Shown here: positions 43,644 to 52,302 of the stretch, piece after piece
Layout of the letters: each line of letters opens with the position of its first letter
How positions within the stretch are numbered: the stretch's first letter is position 1
Assembly (NCBI RefSeq): GCF_003584645.1
Contig: NZ_AP017928.1
Span: forward strand, 4,006,395-4,070,394
Length of the DNA stretch: 64,000 bases
Source: Methylocaldum marinum
GTDB lineage: Bacteria; Pseudomonadota; Gammaproteobacteria; Methylococcales; Methylococcaceae
Reading direction: 5' to 3'
The notes under the pieces: generated by a model
What the model was told of the DNA's origin: nothing
The model's input: the letters and a program-made list of their open reading frames with translations, nothing else
Databases searched by the model: none
Position numbers and translations under genes: made by a program

Positions 43644-44473
43644 TTAACGGCATTGATCCCTGGCCTGCCCGCTCGTCGCGTTGCGCCTCGCCCTGCCGAT
43701 TTGTCCCAGAGGGAGAGGGGGCTCCTGTGGCTTTACTTTCTTGACTATTAATATGTTTCTGGCGGCGTGGTTAATCTGCGCTTCGATGATTTCGGAGCGG
43801 TAGCCGCTGTCATGTGCCCAGGTGGAGAACGTGCCCCGTACGCCATGCGGGGAAACTCTTTGTACCCGAGTTGGCCCACATCCGCAGCAGCAGACCGGCA
43901 CTCGCGGACTTTGAAGAATCGTCCCGGTTGGGAATACCCGGCCGGTGCGCCGCGTCAATGGCTCGATAGACCGTAGGATTTCGACCGCTCGCGGGGTCAA
44001 TTGCGGCCACGGTAGGCGCCGTGGCTTGGATCCCCAGTAAAATCCGTAAGATATCCGCCGACGATATGTCATTGATAGGACGATCGCCAAGAGTCGGGTA
44101 AATCTTCGCTTCGAGCAATGCACGGCGTTGTTTCAGGGTTCGGGGTGTCCAAACCTCGGCCTGATCAGTGAGATATTCTTCCGCAATCGTCCGGAACGTG
44201 TTTAGCTCCTGCGCTTTTCGGTGGTGCGCCGGCTTGATGCCTTTCGCTACCAGTTCAGCCGCCTCATCGCGTTTCTTGCGGGCGTCGGACAACGCGACGG
44301 CCGGATAGGCACCAAGCGCCAGCATGTTCGCTTTGCCATGGATCCGGAAGCGATAGCGCCACAGTTTCGCGCCGGCGGGCGAAACCTCCAGGGTAAGCCC
44401 CTTGCCGTCAGCTACCCGGTAAAGCTTACCCGTGGGGGCGCAGCCCTTTGATTTTCGAGTCTGTGAGCTTCAT
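43644..44473 (-). pseudogene. Tyrosine recombinase (P4-type integrase) with frameshifts
   Basis: The start MKLTDSKIKGLRP (44473) is followed by an extra C in a C5 run, then the true frame continues GKLYRVADGKGLTLEV, ANMLALGAYPAVALSDARKKRD and EEYLTDQAEVWTPRTLKQR. After about 44000 another frame carries the end of the catalytic domain (SPHGVRGTFSTWAHDSG, EAQINHAARN), but the central region with the first catalytic Arg is missing. No tRNA gene or obvious attachment site is adjacent. The gene is dead. Confidence 0.75.
43680..43751. repeat. 72-bp dispersed repeat, copy 1
   Basis: TTGCGCCTCGCCCTGCCGAT and the following TTGTCCCAGAGGGAGAGGGG are matched at 48270-48341 with close to 90 % identity over ~72 bp. 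This copy overlaps the degraded 3' end of the integrase gene. The function is unknown; it resembles dispersed extragenic repeats of GC-rich proteobacteria. Confidence 0.6.
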
Positions 44474-44717
44474 GGTGAGTAGAAATCGTTGTTTCGTGGT
44501 GAGTAACCAAATCGATGCTCACAAATCCGTTCGCATCGTTGGCTTGTGACAATAGGATTCGATGACAGCCTATAAGCTTCAAATTCTATTTAACAGGCTG
44601 TTGATTTTCTCGGCCCCGGAAGCCGCATAAATTCGTTGGATGGAGCGCATAAAATAGGCATAACCGATTGTTTGTCATGGCAAAATGATATCATTTCAAG
44701 ATACTTTGGACTCTTTC

Positions 44718-45806
44718 ATGCGCGGCGCCGACCTCACCCAGCAAGAACTCTTCAGCTACCGAACCTTGGAAGACCGGATTCCCAAGGATCATCCCCTTCG
44801 GAAGCTCCGGGCCGTGGTCGACATTCTGCTGACTACGCTGGACTCGGAATTGGATGCCCTCTCTGCCCGGACCGGCCGGGAGTCGATTCCGCCGGGGCGG
44901 CTGCTGCGCGCCAGTCTCATCCAAGTCTTGTTCTCTGTCCGCTCCGAGCGGCAGTGGGTCCAGCAGATCGAATTCAATCTTTTGTACCGCTGGTTTGTCG
45001 GGCTGACCCTGGATGCCGAGGTCTGGGACCACTCCACCTTCAGCGCCAACCGGAATCGGTTGCTGAACGAGCGGATTTCCCGGCTGTTTTTCGAGCGGGT
45101 CGTGTTGCTGGCGGAATGGCAGGACCTTCTGTCGGACGAGCATTTCTCGGTGGACGGCACGCTGATCCAGGCGTGGGCCTCCATGAAGAGCTTTGTGAAA
45201 AAGGATGGCAGTTCGCCCCCGCCGGAGGCCGGCGGCCGGAATCCGTCAGTCGATTTCAAGGGCGAAAAGCGCGCCAACGCGACCCACGCCTCGACCACTG
45301 ATCCGGAGGCTCGCCTTTACAAGAAAAGCGAAGGGGATAAAGCCCAACTGTGCTTCATGAGCCATGCCCTGATGGAAAACCGGACCGGCCTGGTCGTGGA
45401 TGTCGAGGTGATTCACGCCACCGGCACGGCGGAACGGGACGCGGCCAAGATCATGATCGGTCGCACCGTCACGAAGCCCGGCGCGACGGTCGGGGCGGAC
45501 AAGGCTTACGACGTGCCGGAGTTCGTGCACGCTCTCCGGGAGCAGCGGGTCACGCCGCATGTCGCCCGGAAGGAAAAAGGCTCCGCCATCGATGGCCGCA
45601 CCACCCGACACGCCGGCTACCGGACCAGCCTGAAGAGGCGCAAGCGGGTGGAAGAAATCTTCGGGTGGTCGAAGACCGTGGGCGGGTTACGCCAGACCCG
45701 GTTCCGGGGTTTGAAGAAGGTGGCGGCCCAGACCGTGTTCACTTTCGCCGCCTACAACCTGACCCGGTTGGGTGGGCTGTTCGGCTGGCGGTGGTCGACG
45801 GCCTAG
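44718..45806 (+). CDS. IS5-family transposase (DUF772 + DDE)
   Basis: 362 residues from MRGADLTQQELFSY; an ATG 11 codons upstream (44685) exists only in this copy. DDE residues are in HFSVDGTLIQAW, GADKAYD and RVEEIFGWSK. It is nearly identical to copy 1, with a few substitutions (for example FMSHALMEN for FMGHALMEN, IHATG for THATG). Confidence 0.9.
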   Translation: MRGADLTQQELFSYRTLEDRIPKDHPLRKLRAVVDILLTTLDSELDALSARTGRESIPPGRLLRASLIQVLFSVRSERQWVQQIEFNLLYRWFVGLTLDAEVWDHSTFSANRNRLLNERISRLFFERVVLLAEWQDLLSDEHFSVDGTLIQAWASMKSFVKKDGSSPPPEAGGRNPSVDFKGEKRANATHASTTDPEARLYKKSEGDKAQLCFMSHALMENRTGLVVDVEVIHATGTAERDAAKIMIGRTVTKPGATVGADKAYDVPEFVHALREQRVTPHVARKEKGSAIDGRTTRHAGYRTSLKRRKRVEEIFGWSKTVGGLRQTRFRGLKKVAAQTVFTFAAYNLTRLGGLFGWRWSTA

Positions 45807-45910
45807 CGGGCGTCTGCCCAACATTCGCCGAAAGGCGGCAAGAACCCCCAAGCGGGGGGATGAAAACCGGCTCGAACCGGGATTTCAGAGCTAAAAGGAC
45901 CTTCAGCACT

Positions 45911-45918
45911 AAAAATTA
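45911..45918. repeat. 8-bp target duplication of the IS1595 element (left)
   Basis: AAAAATTA at 45911-45918 recurs at 46964-46971, immediately outside the inverted ends of the IS1595. In IS5 copy 1 the same site (AAAAATTA near 10000) is present once, proving the duplication. Eight bp is typical for IS1595. Confidence 0.92.
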
Positions 45919-46963
45919 CCTGATTAGCGAGAAAGTTCAGCACAGGCTCACGTGGTGAGCGAGTATAGGCTTTAGACTATGGACATCGATCACAAGAGAG
46001 GTGTCCCATGTCAATGAACCAAGTGCAATTTCAAAAGGGATTGTCGTTGGCCGAGTTTCTGACCCAATACGGCACCGAAGCACAGTGCGAAGCGGCCTTA
46101 CAAGCTCTGCGTTGGCCGGACGGTTTCCGTTGCCCAGCCTGTGGCGAGGCACGGCATACGGTATTCAAACGAAATGAGCGAACCTATTGGCAATGCGGAC
46201 ACTGCCGAAAGCAAACGACGTTAACCGCCGGGACGCTCTTCGAAGCGACCAAGCTGCCGCTCACCACCTGGTTTCTGGCGATGTATCTCCTAACCCAGGC
46301 CAAGAACAATGTCTCAGCCTTGGAGTTGATGCGTCATCTCGGAGTGTGTTATCGCACCGCCTGGCTGATAAAGCACAAGTTGATCCAGGTGATGGCGGAG
46401 CGAGAGGCGGATCGGCAATTGAGCGGGCGGGTCGAGATCGATGATGCTTACCTGGGCGGTGAGCGCTCGGGGAAACGGGGACGAGGGTCGGAAAACAAAG
46501 TCGCCTTCGTGGTGGCGGTGCAAACCACGGATGACGGACGTCCGTTATTTGTGCGTATCGATCCCCTGCCGTTCACCCAGCAGGCGATTGCGGAGTGGGC
46601 TCAACGCGCCTTAGCTCCGTCGACTTATGCACTCACCGATGGTTTGAGCGGGTTTCGGAGCTTGCAGCACGTCGTCGCTCGCCACGAATGCCTGATTCTG
46701 GGCTCTGGGCGGCAGTCGGCACAACATCCTGAGTTTCGTTGGGTTAACACGTTGTTGAGTAACCTGAAGACCGCGATTTCCGGTACCTATCACGCGTTCA
46801 AATTCGAGAAATACGCCAAGCGGTATCTGGCCGAGTTCCAATACCGTTTCAATCGGCGTTTCGATCTCAAAACGCTGCTTCGCCGGCTAGCGCACGCTGC
46901 CGTATTCACTCCACCTCGCCCCGAGTGGCAACTTCGCTTAGCTGAAGTTCATCGCTAATCAGG
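45919..46963 (+). mobile_element. IS1595-family element
   Basis: A 1,045-bp element with perfect 12-bp inverted ends CCTGATTAGCGA and an 8-bp target duplication. It is inserted in the 3' non-coding part of IS5 copy 2. It holds one intact transposase gene. Confidence 0.93.
46008..46958 (+). CDS. IS1595-family transposase (ISXO2-like)
   Basis: 316 residues. An N-terminal zinc ribbon (CPACGEARH ... WQCGHCRKQTTLTAGTLFE, about 44-80) is followed by the ISXO2-like DDE/N domain: VEIDDAYLGGERSGKRGRGS, YALTDGLSGFRSL and the C-terminal FEKYAKRYLAEFQYRFNRRF, a hallmark of this family. Intact. Confidence 0.92.
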   Translation: MSMNQVQFQKGLSLAEFLTQYGTEAQCEAALQALRWPDGFRCPACGEARHTVFKRNERTYWQCGHCRKQTTLTAGTLFEATKLPLTTWFLAMYLLTQAKNNVSALELMRHLGVCYRTAWLIKHKLIQVMAEREADRQLSGRVEIDDAYLGGERSGKRGRGSENKVAFVVAVQTTDDGRPLFVRIDPLPFTQQAIAEWAQRALAPSTYALTDGLSGFRSLQHVVARHECLILGSGRQSAQHPEFRWVNTLLSNLKTAISGTYHAFKFEKYAKRYLAEFQYRFNRRFDLKTLLRRLAHAAVFTPPRPEWQLRLAEVHR

Positions 46964-47080
46964 AAAAATTAAGCCGCCGATAAGGGGTAAAGCCGAAGGC
47001 ATGGAGGCGAATTTCAACAGCCTGTTAAATCAAGATTAAAACTGACTACATACGACGATAAAGAATCTCTTCGAATCTAT

Positions 47081-47626
47081 ATGCTGATACTTTTCAACAA
47101 ACCCTATGACGTTCTCTCTCAATTTACCGACCGCGCCCACGGGCGCGCCACTCTTGCCGATTACATTCCGCTGCGCGATGTCCATCCTGCCGGCCGGCTG
47201 GACCGGGACAGCGAAGGACTTCTTTTGCTGACCGACGACGGCCACTTGCAGGCGCGCATCACCGATCCGCGGCATAAGTTGCCCAAGGTTTATTGGGCAC
47301 AGGTGGAAGGGGTGCCGGACCAGGCGGCGTTGGAGCGGCTGCGGCGCGGGGTGCTGTTGAAGGACGGTCCGACTCGGCCGGCCAAGGCACGGATTATCGA
47401 TGAGCCGGCCGGTCTTTGGCCTCGCCATCCGCCGATTCGCTATCGCGCTTCCATTCCCACTTCTTGGATCGAACTGGCTTTGCGCGAGGGCCGTAACCGC
47501 CAGGTCCGGCGCATGACGGCCGCAGTAGGATTTCCGACTCTGCGTCTCGTTCGGTGGGCGGTCGGTCCCTGGACACTCGGCAATCTCGAGCCGGGAGAAT
47601 GGCGCGAGGCCGAACCCCCCCCGTAG
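47081..47626 (+). CDS. rluE: 23S rRNA pseudouridine synthase, RluE type
   Basis: 181 residues, short for the RsuA family because the S4 domain is absent, as in RluE. The catalytic segment [20 protein letters not shown] carries the essential Asp (about residue 42). [10 protein letters not shown] and the C-terminal [25 protein letters not shown] are family hallmarks. In E. coli RluE modifies U2457 of 23S rRNA. It begins about 50 bp after the IS5 copy, so its original promoter may have been displaced. Confidence 0.9.
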   Translation: MLILFNKPYDVLSQFTDRAHGRATLADYIPLRDVHPAGRLDRDSEGLLLLTDDGHLQARITDPRHKLPKVYWAQVEGVPDQAALERLRRGVLLKDGPTRPAKARIIDEPAGLWPRHPPIRYRASIPTSWIELALREGRNRQVRRMTAAVGFPTLRLVRWAVGPWTLGNLEPGEWREAEPPP

Positions 47627-47734
47627 CCGCGACGGTCAATTCGGTGTCGTCCGATCGAAAGAGCGAACGCGCACGACCGATGGATGTCTACTTAGTTATA
47701 GCTCCTTCAATGGGTGCGAAGGATTCGACGGAAG

Positions 47735-48121
47735 GGCATGGGTATGGACACCTATCGTGCACTGCTGGGCGCGTTCTTGTTTTTCATTGCACTGGACCTG
47801 GCTGATCCCGTGCATGCAAAATCGTTGATCGTAACGGCCACGGCGTATAACTCCATCGCCGCGCAAACCGACAGTACACCTCACATCGGTGCCTGCAATA
47901 AGTCCATCATATCTTCCGGGATTAGAGTCATAGCCGTTTCTCCCGATCTGGTGAGCCAGGGGCTCGGTTGCGGAACCAAGGTCAAGATCCATGGCCTTGG
48001 TGAATTCGTCGTGCTGGATAAGATGGGCGACAAATGGAAGCGGCGCATCGATATTCACATGGGCAAGAAAGTGGGAAAGGCATTGGCTTGGGGCCAGAGA
48101 AAGGTCAGGATCTCGTGGTAG
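47735..48121 (+). CDS. Exported 3D-domain (RlpA-like) protein
   Basis: 128 residues from MGMDTYRALLGAFLFFIALD, a signal peptide ending near VHAKS. The mature part is a 3D (double-psi beta-barrel) domain: VTATAYNS, IAVSPDL, GLGCGTKVKI and FVVLDKMGDKWKRRIDIHMG, which supply the conserved Asp residues. Related domains bind or cleave peptidoglycan glycans. Only the domain is present, without a lytic partner. An upstream ATG (47714) is possible. Confidence 0.82.
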   Translation, partial: GMGMDTYRALLGAFLFFIALDLADPVHAKSLIVTATAYNSIAAQTDSTPHIGACNKSIISSGIRVIAVSPDLVSQGLGCGTKVKIHGLGEFVVLDKMGDKWKRRIDIHMGKKVGKALAWGQRKVRISW

Positions 48122-48269
48122 GGCCGAGGCCGGTTGCTCGCGGTTCGTCCCGGATTCGGCGGTGGATGTTACGGAAAGTAAAACCCTATTCGAGTCGCCC
48201 TCACCCCAACTCAATCACTCCGCACAGTCCCTGCGCGGAGCCGCAAGCGGCGCTCGCGCGTCCGGGGCA

Positions 48270-48341
48270 TTGCGCCTCGCCATGCCGATTTGTCCCAGAG
48301 GGAGAGGGGGGCTCGTTTGGTTTTACTTTCTCGACCATTAG
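48270..48341. repeat. 72-bp dispersed repeat, copy 2
   Basis: TTGCGCCTCGCCATGCCGAT with the CCCAGAGGGAGAGGGG core and a TTTTACTTTCTCGACCATTA end; the partner of 43680-43751. Together with CGCCCTCACCCCAA at about 48198 it may form a larger inverted structure in the gap before the DUF3309 gene. 48122-48269 holds nothing else recognised. Confidence 0.6.
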
Positions 48342-48372
48342 TAATTGCTGAGTTTTAAAGGAGTGTTTTTCG

Positions 48373-48516
48373 ATGGAAACGATTCTATTGATTGTTCTGG
48401 TCCTTTTGATTTTCGGACTTCTTCCGACGTGGCCGTACAGCAGGGGATGGGGTTATTATCCGAGTGGTATAGTCGCCGTTATTCTAATCATCATCGTACT
48501 GATGGTTCTGTTGTAA
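48373..48516 (+). CDS. DUF3309 family small membrane protein
   Basis: A 47-residue protein: METILLIVLVLLIFGLLPTW, then PYSRGWGYYPSGIVAVILII and a hydrophobic end. The PTWPYSRGWGYYPSG centre between two helices is the DUF3309 signature. Function unknown. An AAAGGAG ribosome-binding site precedes the ATG. Confidence 0.85.
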   Translation: METILLIVLVLLIFGLLPTWPYSRGWGYYPSGIVAVILIIIVLMVLL

Positions 48517-48599
48517 GCTTCTCATTTCAGGAAAGGATAAGGCCGGGTGCCCGTATATTGCCGGCGCAGCCGATTAAGTTCCGCGTTCTGGCGAGGGGC

Positions 48600-50054
48600 C
48601 TACAACGGCCCTCCTCTGAACCGGAGCAGGTTGAAAAATTCCCGCTTCGTCTTCGGTCCATAACTGAGGAAGCTCGGTTCGGGATCTTCCAGGTAAATGC
48701 GTTTGATGTCCGTTACTCGATCGGAGGTGGTGCGCGTTTTGATTTCTTCGGTAGAGACGGCATAGGGCTTGGCGGCGTTCAGGCCGAAAACCTTGGCCCT
48801 TAGTTCCGCCGTCATTTTCGGGTACCCGTAGCGTTCCCTGAGGGGCTCGCCGATCTGGAACGCGCGAAAGGCCTGGATCTGGTCTTGGGGGCTGCCGTAC
48901 CAGATCGAGTCGGTGCCCCACAGCACATTGTTTTCACCGATATATTTGAACAGCTTGCCGAGTACGTGCGCGGCCTGGTCGGGGTCGCGCATCAGCAGCT
49001 TCCAGGTGCTGCCGAGTTCGGCATAGACGTTGCTGTTCGGCGCGATGCCATTGTCCTGTACGGTCTTGATCAGCGAATCCACGCCCGCCGAAGCGTTCTT
49101 GGGATCGTAGGCTCTTTCCTTGCGCTTCGGTTCATAGCCGGAGTGATAGACGATAAACGCGACGTCGGGAAAGCGCTTGGCCACGACGCCGATGTCGCGG
49201 CAGGTGGAATGGGCGTAGTCGAGGCCGAACAAGGGAAGTCCTTTGTGTATGCAAATGACTTTGACGCCCAGGCTGCGCGCTTTGTCGATGAAGGGAATCC
49301 CGACCTCGGGATCGTCGAGCCAATAGCCTTTTCCCGAAGGTCCCCACTGAGTGTAGGTTTTCCAGGCGGCAATGCCGTATTTTTCCTTTTGCATGGCCAT
49401 TGCGTCGATTTCACCCGGGAAGTTGGGGCGAACCAGCCCGTGTATCAGCAGCCGGTGAGAGCCTTGCAAGGCGTCCACAGTGGCTCGGGTGGCGGCGGCG
49501 TCTTCCAGGGTCAAGGGGTCGTCGCCCGGGGCGGCCGGAACGGCGGAGAGCACCGCCATCACGGTATCGCTGTCGAGAAACACTTCGCGGATGAAATGTT
49601 CCGGAGAAAAGCATTCGATGGCGCCGTCGCCGCAATCGGACTGCGGAAAGAAGCGGAGGCTGTAAGTCCATCGGTTGGTCGGCCGTCGCCACGCCCCCTT
49701 GGGATTCACGTGGTGCCCCTGGACGTCGAAGATGAACTCTTTGCCACCCAGCGCCGCTTCGGCCAGCTCGGGTTCATATGCCGCTTCCGGAGAAATTTGG
49801 AAGCGGCCGCCGGTACGGCCGGCCGCGGCAAAGGCCTGGTTCATGGCCAGCAGCGTCACGGCAGCGCCGGACGCCGACTTCAAAAATGTCCGCCGGCTCA
49901 TGCCGAGCCGTCGCGATACCTTCGATGCCTGGTCGTGCGCGAGCTGCTTCGCCAGGCGGACCGGCCGGGCCAACGGTATCGGCAGGTACTCGCCATTGGT
50001 GGCGGTATCCAGCTTGATGGGCAAACGTTTGCCTTCGGGATCGATGCGCGCCAT
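48600..50054 (-). CDS. Amidohydrolase-family protein with Tat-type signal
   Basis: 484 residues. An internal twin-arginine motif SRRTFLKSASGAAVTLL (about 53-69) follows an unusually long, Arg-rich leader; a start closer to GMSRRTFLKS is possible. The rest is a TIM-barrel amidohydrolase_2 domain: FDVQGHHVNP, GVKVICIHKGLP, FIVYHSGYEP and LWGTDSIWYGSPQDQIQAFR. The His and Asp residues suit a metal-dependent hydrolase or decarboxylase. Export to the periplasm is likely; substrate unknown. Confidence 0.82.
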   Translation of the reverse strand: MARIDPEGKRLPIKLDTATNGEYLPIPLARPVRLAKQLAHDQASKVSRRLGMSRRTFLKSASGAAVTLLAMNQAFAAAGRTGGRFQISPEAAYEPELAEAALGGKEFIFDVQGHHVNPKGAWRRPTNRWTYSLRFFPQSDCGDGAIECFSPEHFIREVFLDSDTVMAVLSAVPAAPGDDPLTLEDAAATRATVDALQGSHRLLIHGLVRPNFPGEIDAMAMQKEKYGIAAWKTYTQWGPSGKGYWLDDPEVGIPFIDKARSLGVKVICIHKGLPLFGLDYAHSTCRDIGVVAKRFPDVAFIVYHSGYEPKRKERAYDPKNASAGVDSLIKTVQDNGIAPNSNVYAELGSTWKLLMRDPDQAAHVLGKLFKYIGENNVLWGTDSIWYGSPQDQIQAFRAFQIGEPLRERYGYPKMTAELRAKVFGLNAAKPYAVSTEEIKTRTTSDRVTDIKRIYLEDPEPSFLSYGPKTKREFFNLLRFRGGPL

Positions 50055-50217
50055 GAGGTGCTCCCCGGTCGACTCAATTCACGGTCTCGAGATTTACCTA
50101 TGAGACTTGCATTAGACTCCTTTGTTTCGACCAAAGGCGATTTCAGACTTCGGCCCGAGGGCTATGCTTTATCATGCCAGGCCAGTCGAGTTCCTTTACC
50201 TCCGGGAGATACATTTC

Positions 50218-50877
50218 ATGTCCGTCAGACACATCAGTTTCATCGTTGCATTGTTACTACTCCTTTTCGGCTGCGGCCGCGACCAGCTCGAATTGAACTT
50301 GCAGCTCGACGCTCCGGGCGGTCTGCAACCGGAAGACCCCGTAGTCATCCGGAACCGGATCGTGGGCAGGGTTACCGGTGTGGAAGCAACTGGACAAAGC
50401 GGTTACCACGCGAGACTCTCGATCGAGTCCGAGTTTGCCGCGGAGGTTACGCAGAGCGCCCGGTTCGTCGTGGAAGAGGATTCCGACAACCCCGGAAAGC
50501 ATCGGGTCGAGATTGTCCCGGGAAAGGCGGGCGACGCCCCTTTGACAGACGGAGCCACGGTCAGGGGTACGGTGAGACAGGCGCCGTTTTTTCCCTTTGG
50601 CGAAATCTTGCGAAGTTTTACTGAAGGCCTGGGCGTTCTTCGTGACCAGCTGGAAGGCTTTGAGTCCGATCTGCGGCGGGTGCCGGATTCGGAAGAAGCA
50701 CGAACACTGAAAGACGAATGGGCGCGGTTATTGAACGAGATTCAGAGAGCGCAGGCGACCGCAGAAGAGTCCATCAAAAAGGATTTGTTGCCGAAGCTGC
50801 AGGAGGAGCTTCGCCAGCTCGAGGATCGTTTGAAATCTCTCGAGAAAAAACCGGAAAAATCGCCGCTGTCGATTTGA
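50218..50877 (+). CDS. MlaD/MCE-domain lipoprotein
   Basis: 219 residues from MSVRHISFIVALLLLLFGCG with a lipobox at LLFGC (Cys about 18). An MCE/MlaD domain follows (about 25-110): LQPEDPVVIRNRIVGRVTGVE and FVVEEDSDNPGKHRVEIVPG. The C-terminal ~100 residues are a coiled coil (EARTLKDEWARLLNEIQRAQ, KLQEELRQLEDRLKSLEK). MCE proteins carry lipids across the envelope. No permease or ATPase is adjacent. An in-frame start at 50122 would mask the signal peptide. Confidence 0.8.
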   Translation: MSVRHISFIVALLLLLFGCGRDQLELNLQLDAPGGLQPEDPVVIRNRIVGRVTGVEATGQSGYHARLSIESEFAAEVTQSARFVVEEDSDNPGKHRVEIVPGKAGDAPLTDGATVRGTVRQAPFFPFGEILRSFTEGLGVLRDQLEGFESDLRRVPDSEEARTLKDEWARLLNEIQRAQATAEESIKKDLLPKLQEELRQLEDRLKSLEKKPEKSPLSI

Positions 50878-50987
50878 AACCTGAATTCAGGGTCGTCGGG
50901 CATTCCGGAGTTGAATTGTACATCGATAGTCCGCGACTTGCCGCCTCGATTTATGTCAATCGTGCGTACATACGAAGGCGTACGTAT

Positions 50988-51015
50988 TTGTCTTATGCCT
51001 CTATGTAGGTTTAAT
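50988..51015 (+). promoter_or_regulatory. Candidate sigma-70 promoter of the GGA-rich RNA
   Basis: TTGTCT (50988-50993) and TTTAAT (51010-51015) with 16 bp spacing would start transcription near 51022, shortly before the GGA-rich hairpins. Upstream, TATGT/ACATA and GTAC-containing inverted sequences (50952-50985) could be an activator site, but no clear GacA/UvrY box (TGTAAG..CTTACA) is visible. Confidence 0.45.
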
Positions 51016-51021
51016 GAAGGC

Positions 51022-51484
51022 ACCTGAAATCGGAGTCGCTGCTAGGTTTCGGTTTCAGGTCCGGAACAGCGGACGTTCCGGTAAGGATTAGGATGTTGCG
51101 AAGGGACTTAGGGATGTCGCGAGGAACAGGATGTTCCGAACGGGATAAGGATATTCCGTGGAGGATTTGGAACGCGAATGGATTTAAGGATATCGCAGTA
51201 GGAAAGGGATGTTCCGAACGGAGTCGGGATGTTTCGAAAGGAATCGGGGCATTCTGATCCGGGAGTCTTCAGCGGACCAAGCTTATTTCTTAGTGACAGC
51301 GGATGTCGGCCCTGAACAGGGATGTTCTCCTACGGCTGTTTCGCAGGAACACCGCGGTGTTTTCGAACAGCCCGCACGCCTGATTCTGCTCGCTCTGAGA
51401 CTTGCAAGAAAGCGGTCTAACGGAAAACACGCCCCTTAACCCGCGCCGTGGCCGAAGGCCGCCGGTTCGCGGGACGTTTTTTTT
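51022..51484 (+). ncRNA. Candidate CsrB/RsmZ-type regulatory RNA
   Basis: A ~460-nt gene-free stretch with 24 GGA triplets between 51061 and 51360. Several sit in hairpin loops: CCGGAAC/GTTCCGG around AGCGGAC (51061-51081), GGAAC/GTTCC around AGGAT (51123-51137), GGAA/TTCC around AGGGATG (51201-51215), GAAC/GTTC around AGGGAT (51314-51327). The units are imperfect repeats of GGATGTTCCGAA type. It ends at an intrinsic terminator. This matches RNAs that sequester the translational regulator CsrA/RsmA. The csrA gene itself is not in the window. Confidence 0.72.
51440..51484 (+). terminator. Intrinsic terminator of the GGA-rich RNA
   Basis: CCCGCG at 51440-51445 pairs with CGCGGG at 51468-51473, with an inner GGCC/GGCC hairpin, followed by ACG and eight T residues (51477-51484). 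This is a strong rho-independent terminator in the plus direction with no protein-coding gene directly upstream. Confidence 0.8.
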
Positions 51485-51697
51485 CGATACCGCGGTCAGC
51501 CGTAACCGCTCTCACGCCCTGTTCGAGCTTGCGATGGATTCCATGGCTGCGGGGAGGCTAACAAAAGCTTTCTTTCAATTCGGCGGGCCACGAGGTAGTC
51601 AACGGCCTTACCGGCTGGCAGAGGAATGCCGTCGCCACGGGATGAGCAGGCCGCATCGAAACACAACCTGCTCTTAAATCGGTTTCTCCGTTCTTGC

Positions 51698-52006
51698 TCA
51701 ATAACCGCGACGCTGGCCGCCGAAGCCGCCGCGTTGACTGGTACCGGCGCCGCCGCGGTTGTTCTCGCGTGGACGCGCTTCGTTGACGGTGATGGCGCGG
51801 CCGCCGAATTGGGTTTGGTTCAATTTATCGATGGCTTCCTGTCCGGCATTGCCATCCATGACGACAAAGCCGAAGCCCTTGGATTGCCCGGTAAAACGAT
51901 CGGTGATCAGGTTCACCGACTGAACCTCGCCATATTGGGCGAACAACCCGCGAAGCTCTTCTTCCGTGGTCTGGAATGACAAATTGCCTACGTAAATATT
52001 CTTCAT
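51698..52006 (-). CDS. RRM-domain RNA-binding protein
   Basis: 102 residues. One RNA recognition motif (1-78): RNP2 IYVGNLSF and RNP1 KGFGFVVM, with the aromatic residues that stack on RNA. A short Gly/Arg-rich tail follows (NNRGGAGTSQRGGFGGQRRGY). This is the bacterial cold-inducible RRM type. It lies convergent to the GGA-rich RNA, 213 bp from its terminator. 52007-52302 contains no recognised gene. Confidence 0.92.
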   Translation of the reverse strand: MKNIYVGNLSFQTTEEELRGLFAQYGEVQSVNLITDRFTGQSKGFGFVVMDGNAGQEAIDKLNQTQFGGRAITVNEARPRENNRGGAGTSQRGGFGGQRRGY

Positions 52007-52302
52007 TTGAAACTAGCTCCCAATCCGACATGGCGCCGGAACATCAACAAACAAAACGGCATCCAAGGCCGAGTACAAATACAAACCTACGAGTCACTTC
52101 TCGAGGTATGAGGCGAGGACTTCGGGAACGGAGCGAGGACGAGACGCCGGGTCCAGGAAGGAATTACCAAATGCCGCGGAAGAAACGAGTTAGGTCGCGG
52201 AACTCTAGCATGACCCTATGGCTTTGCCTATGGTTATTTCTACGAATCGCACGTTGGGTAAAAGTATGGCAGGCCCGGCTTCCGTTCGGGGACTGGGAGC
52301 GG

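Larger units (their letters stand above)
44590..47028 (+). mobile_element. IS5-family element, copy 2, carrying an IS1595
   Basis: Same ends (CAGGCTGTTGATTTTC and GAATTTCAACAGCCTG) and the same TTAA flanks as copy 1. Its 3' non-coding part has been entered by an IS1595 element at 45918/46964. Without that insert it is 1.38 kb. The transposase gene is upstream of the insertion and remains open. Confidence 0.9.

Noticed and set aside
48885..50624. 579-codon plus-strand open frame over the amidohydrolase and the MlaD-like gene
   Set aside because: Antisense to a well-supported TIM-barrel gene and out of frame with the MlaD lipoprotein; no domain recognised.
51061..51260. GGATGTTCCGAA repeats considered as a tandem repeat coding for a repeat protein
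   Set aside because: Unit length varies between about 18 and 39 bp, so no frame is kept; hairpin geometry explains it better.
51209..51677. Two small open frames across and after the GGA-rich RNA
   Set aside because: Low-complexity or unconvincing protein sequence, no ribosome-binding sites, and they overlap RNA hairpins and the terminator.
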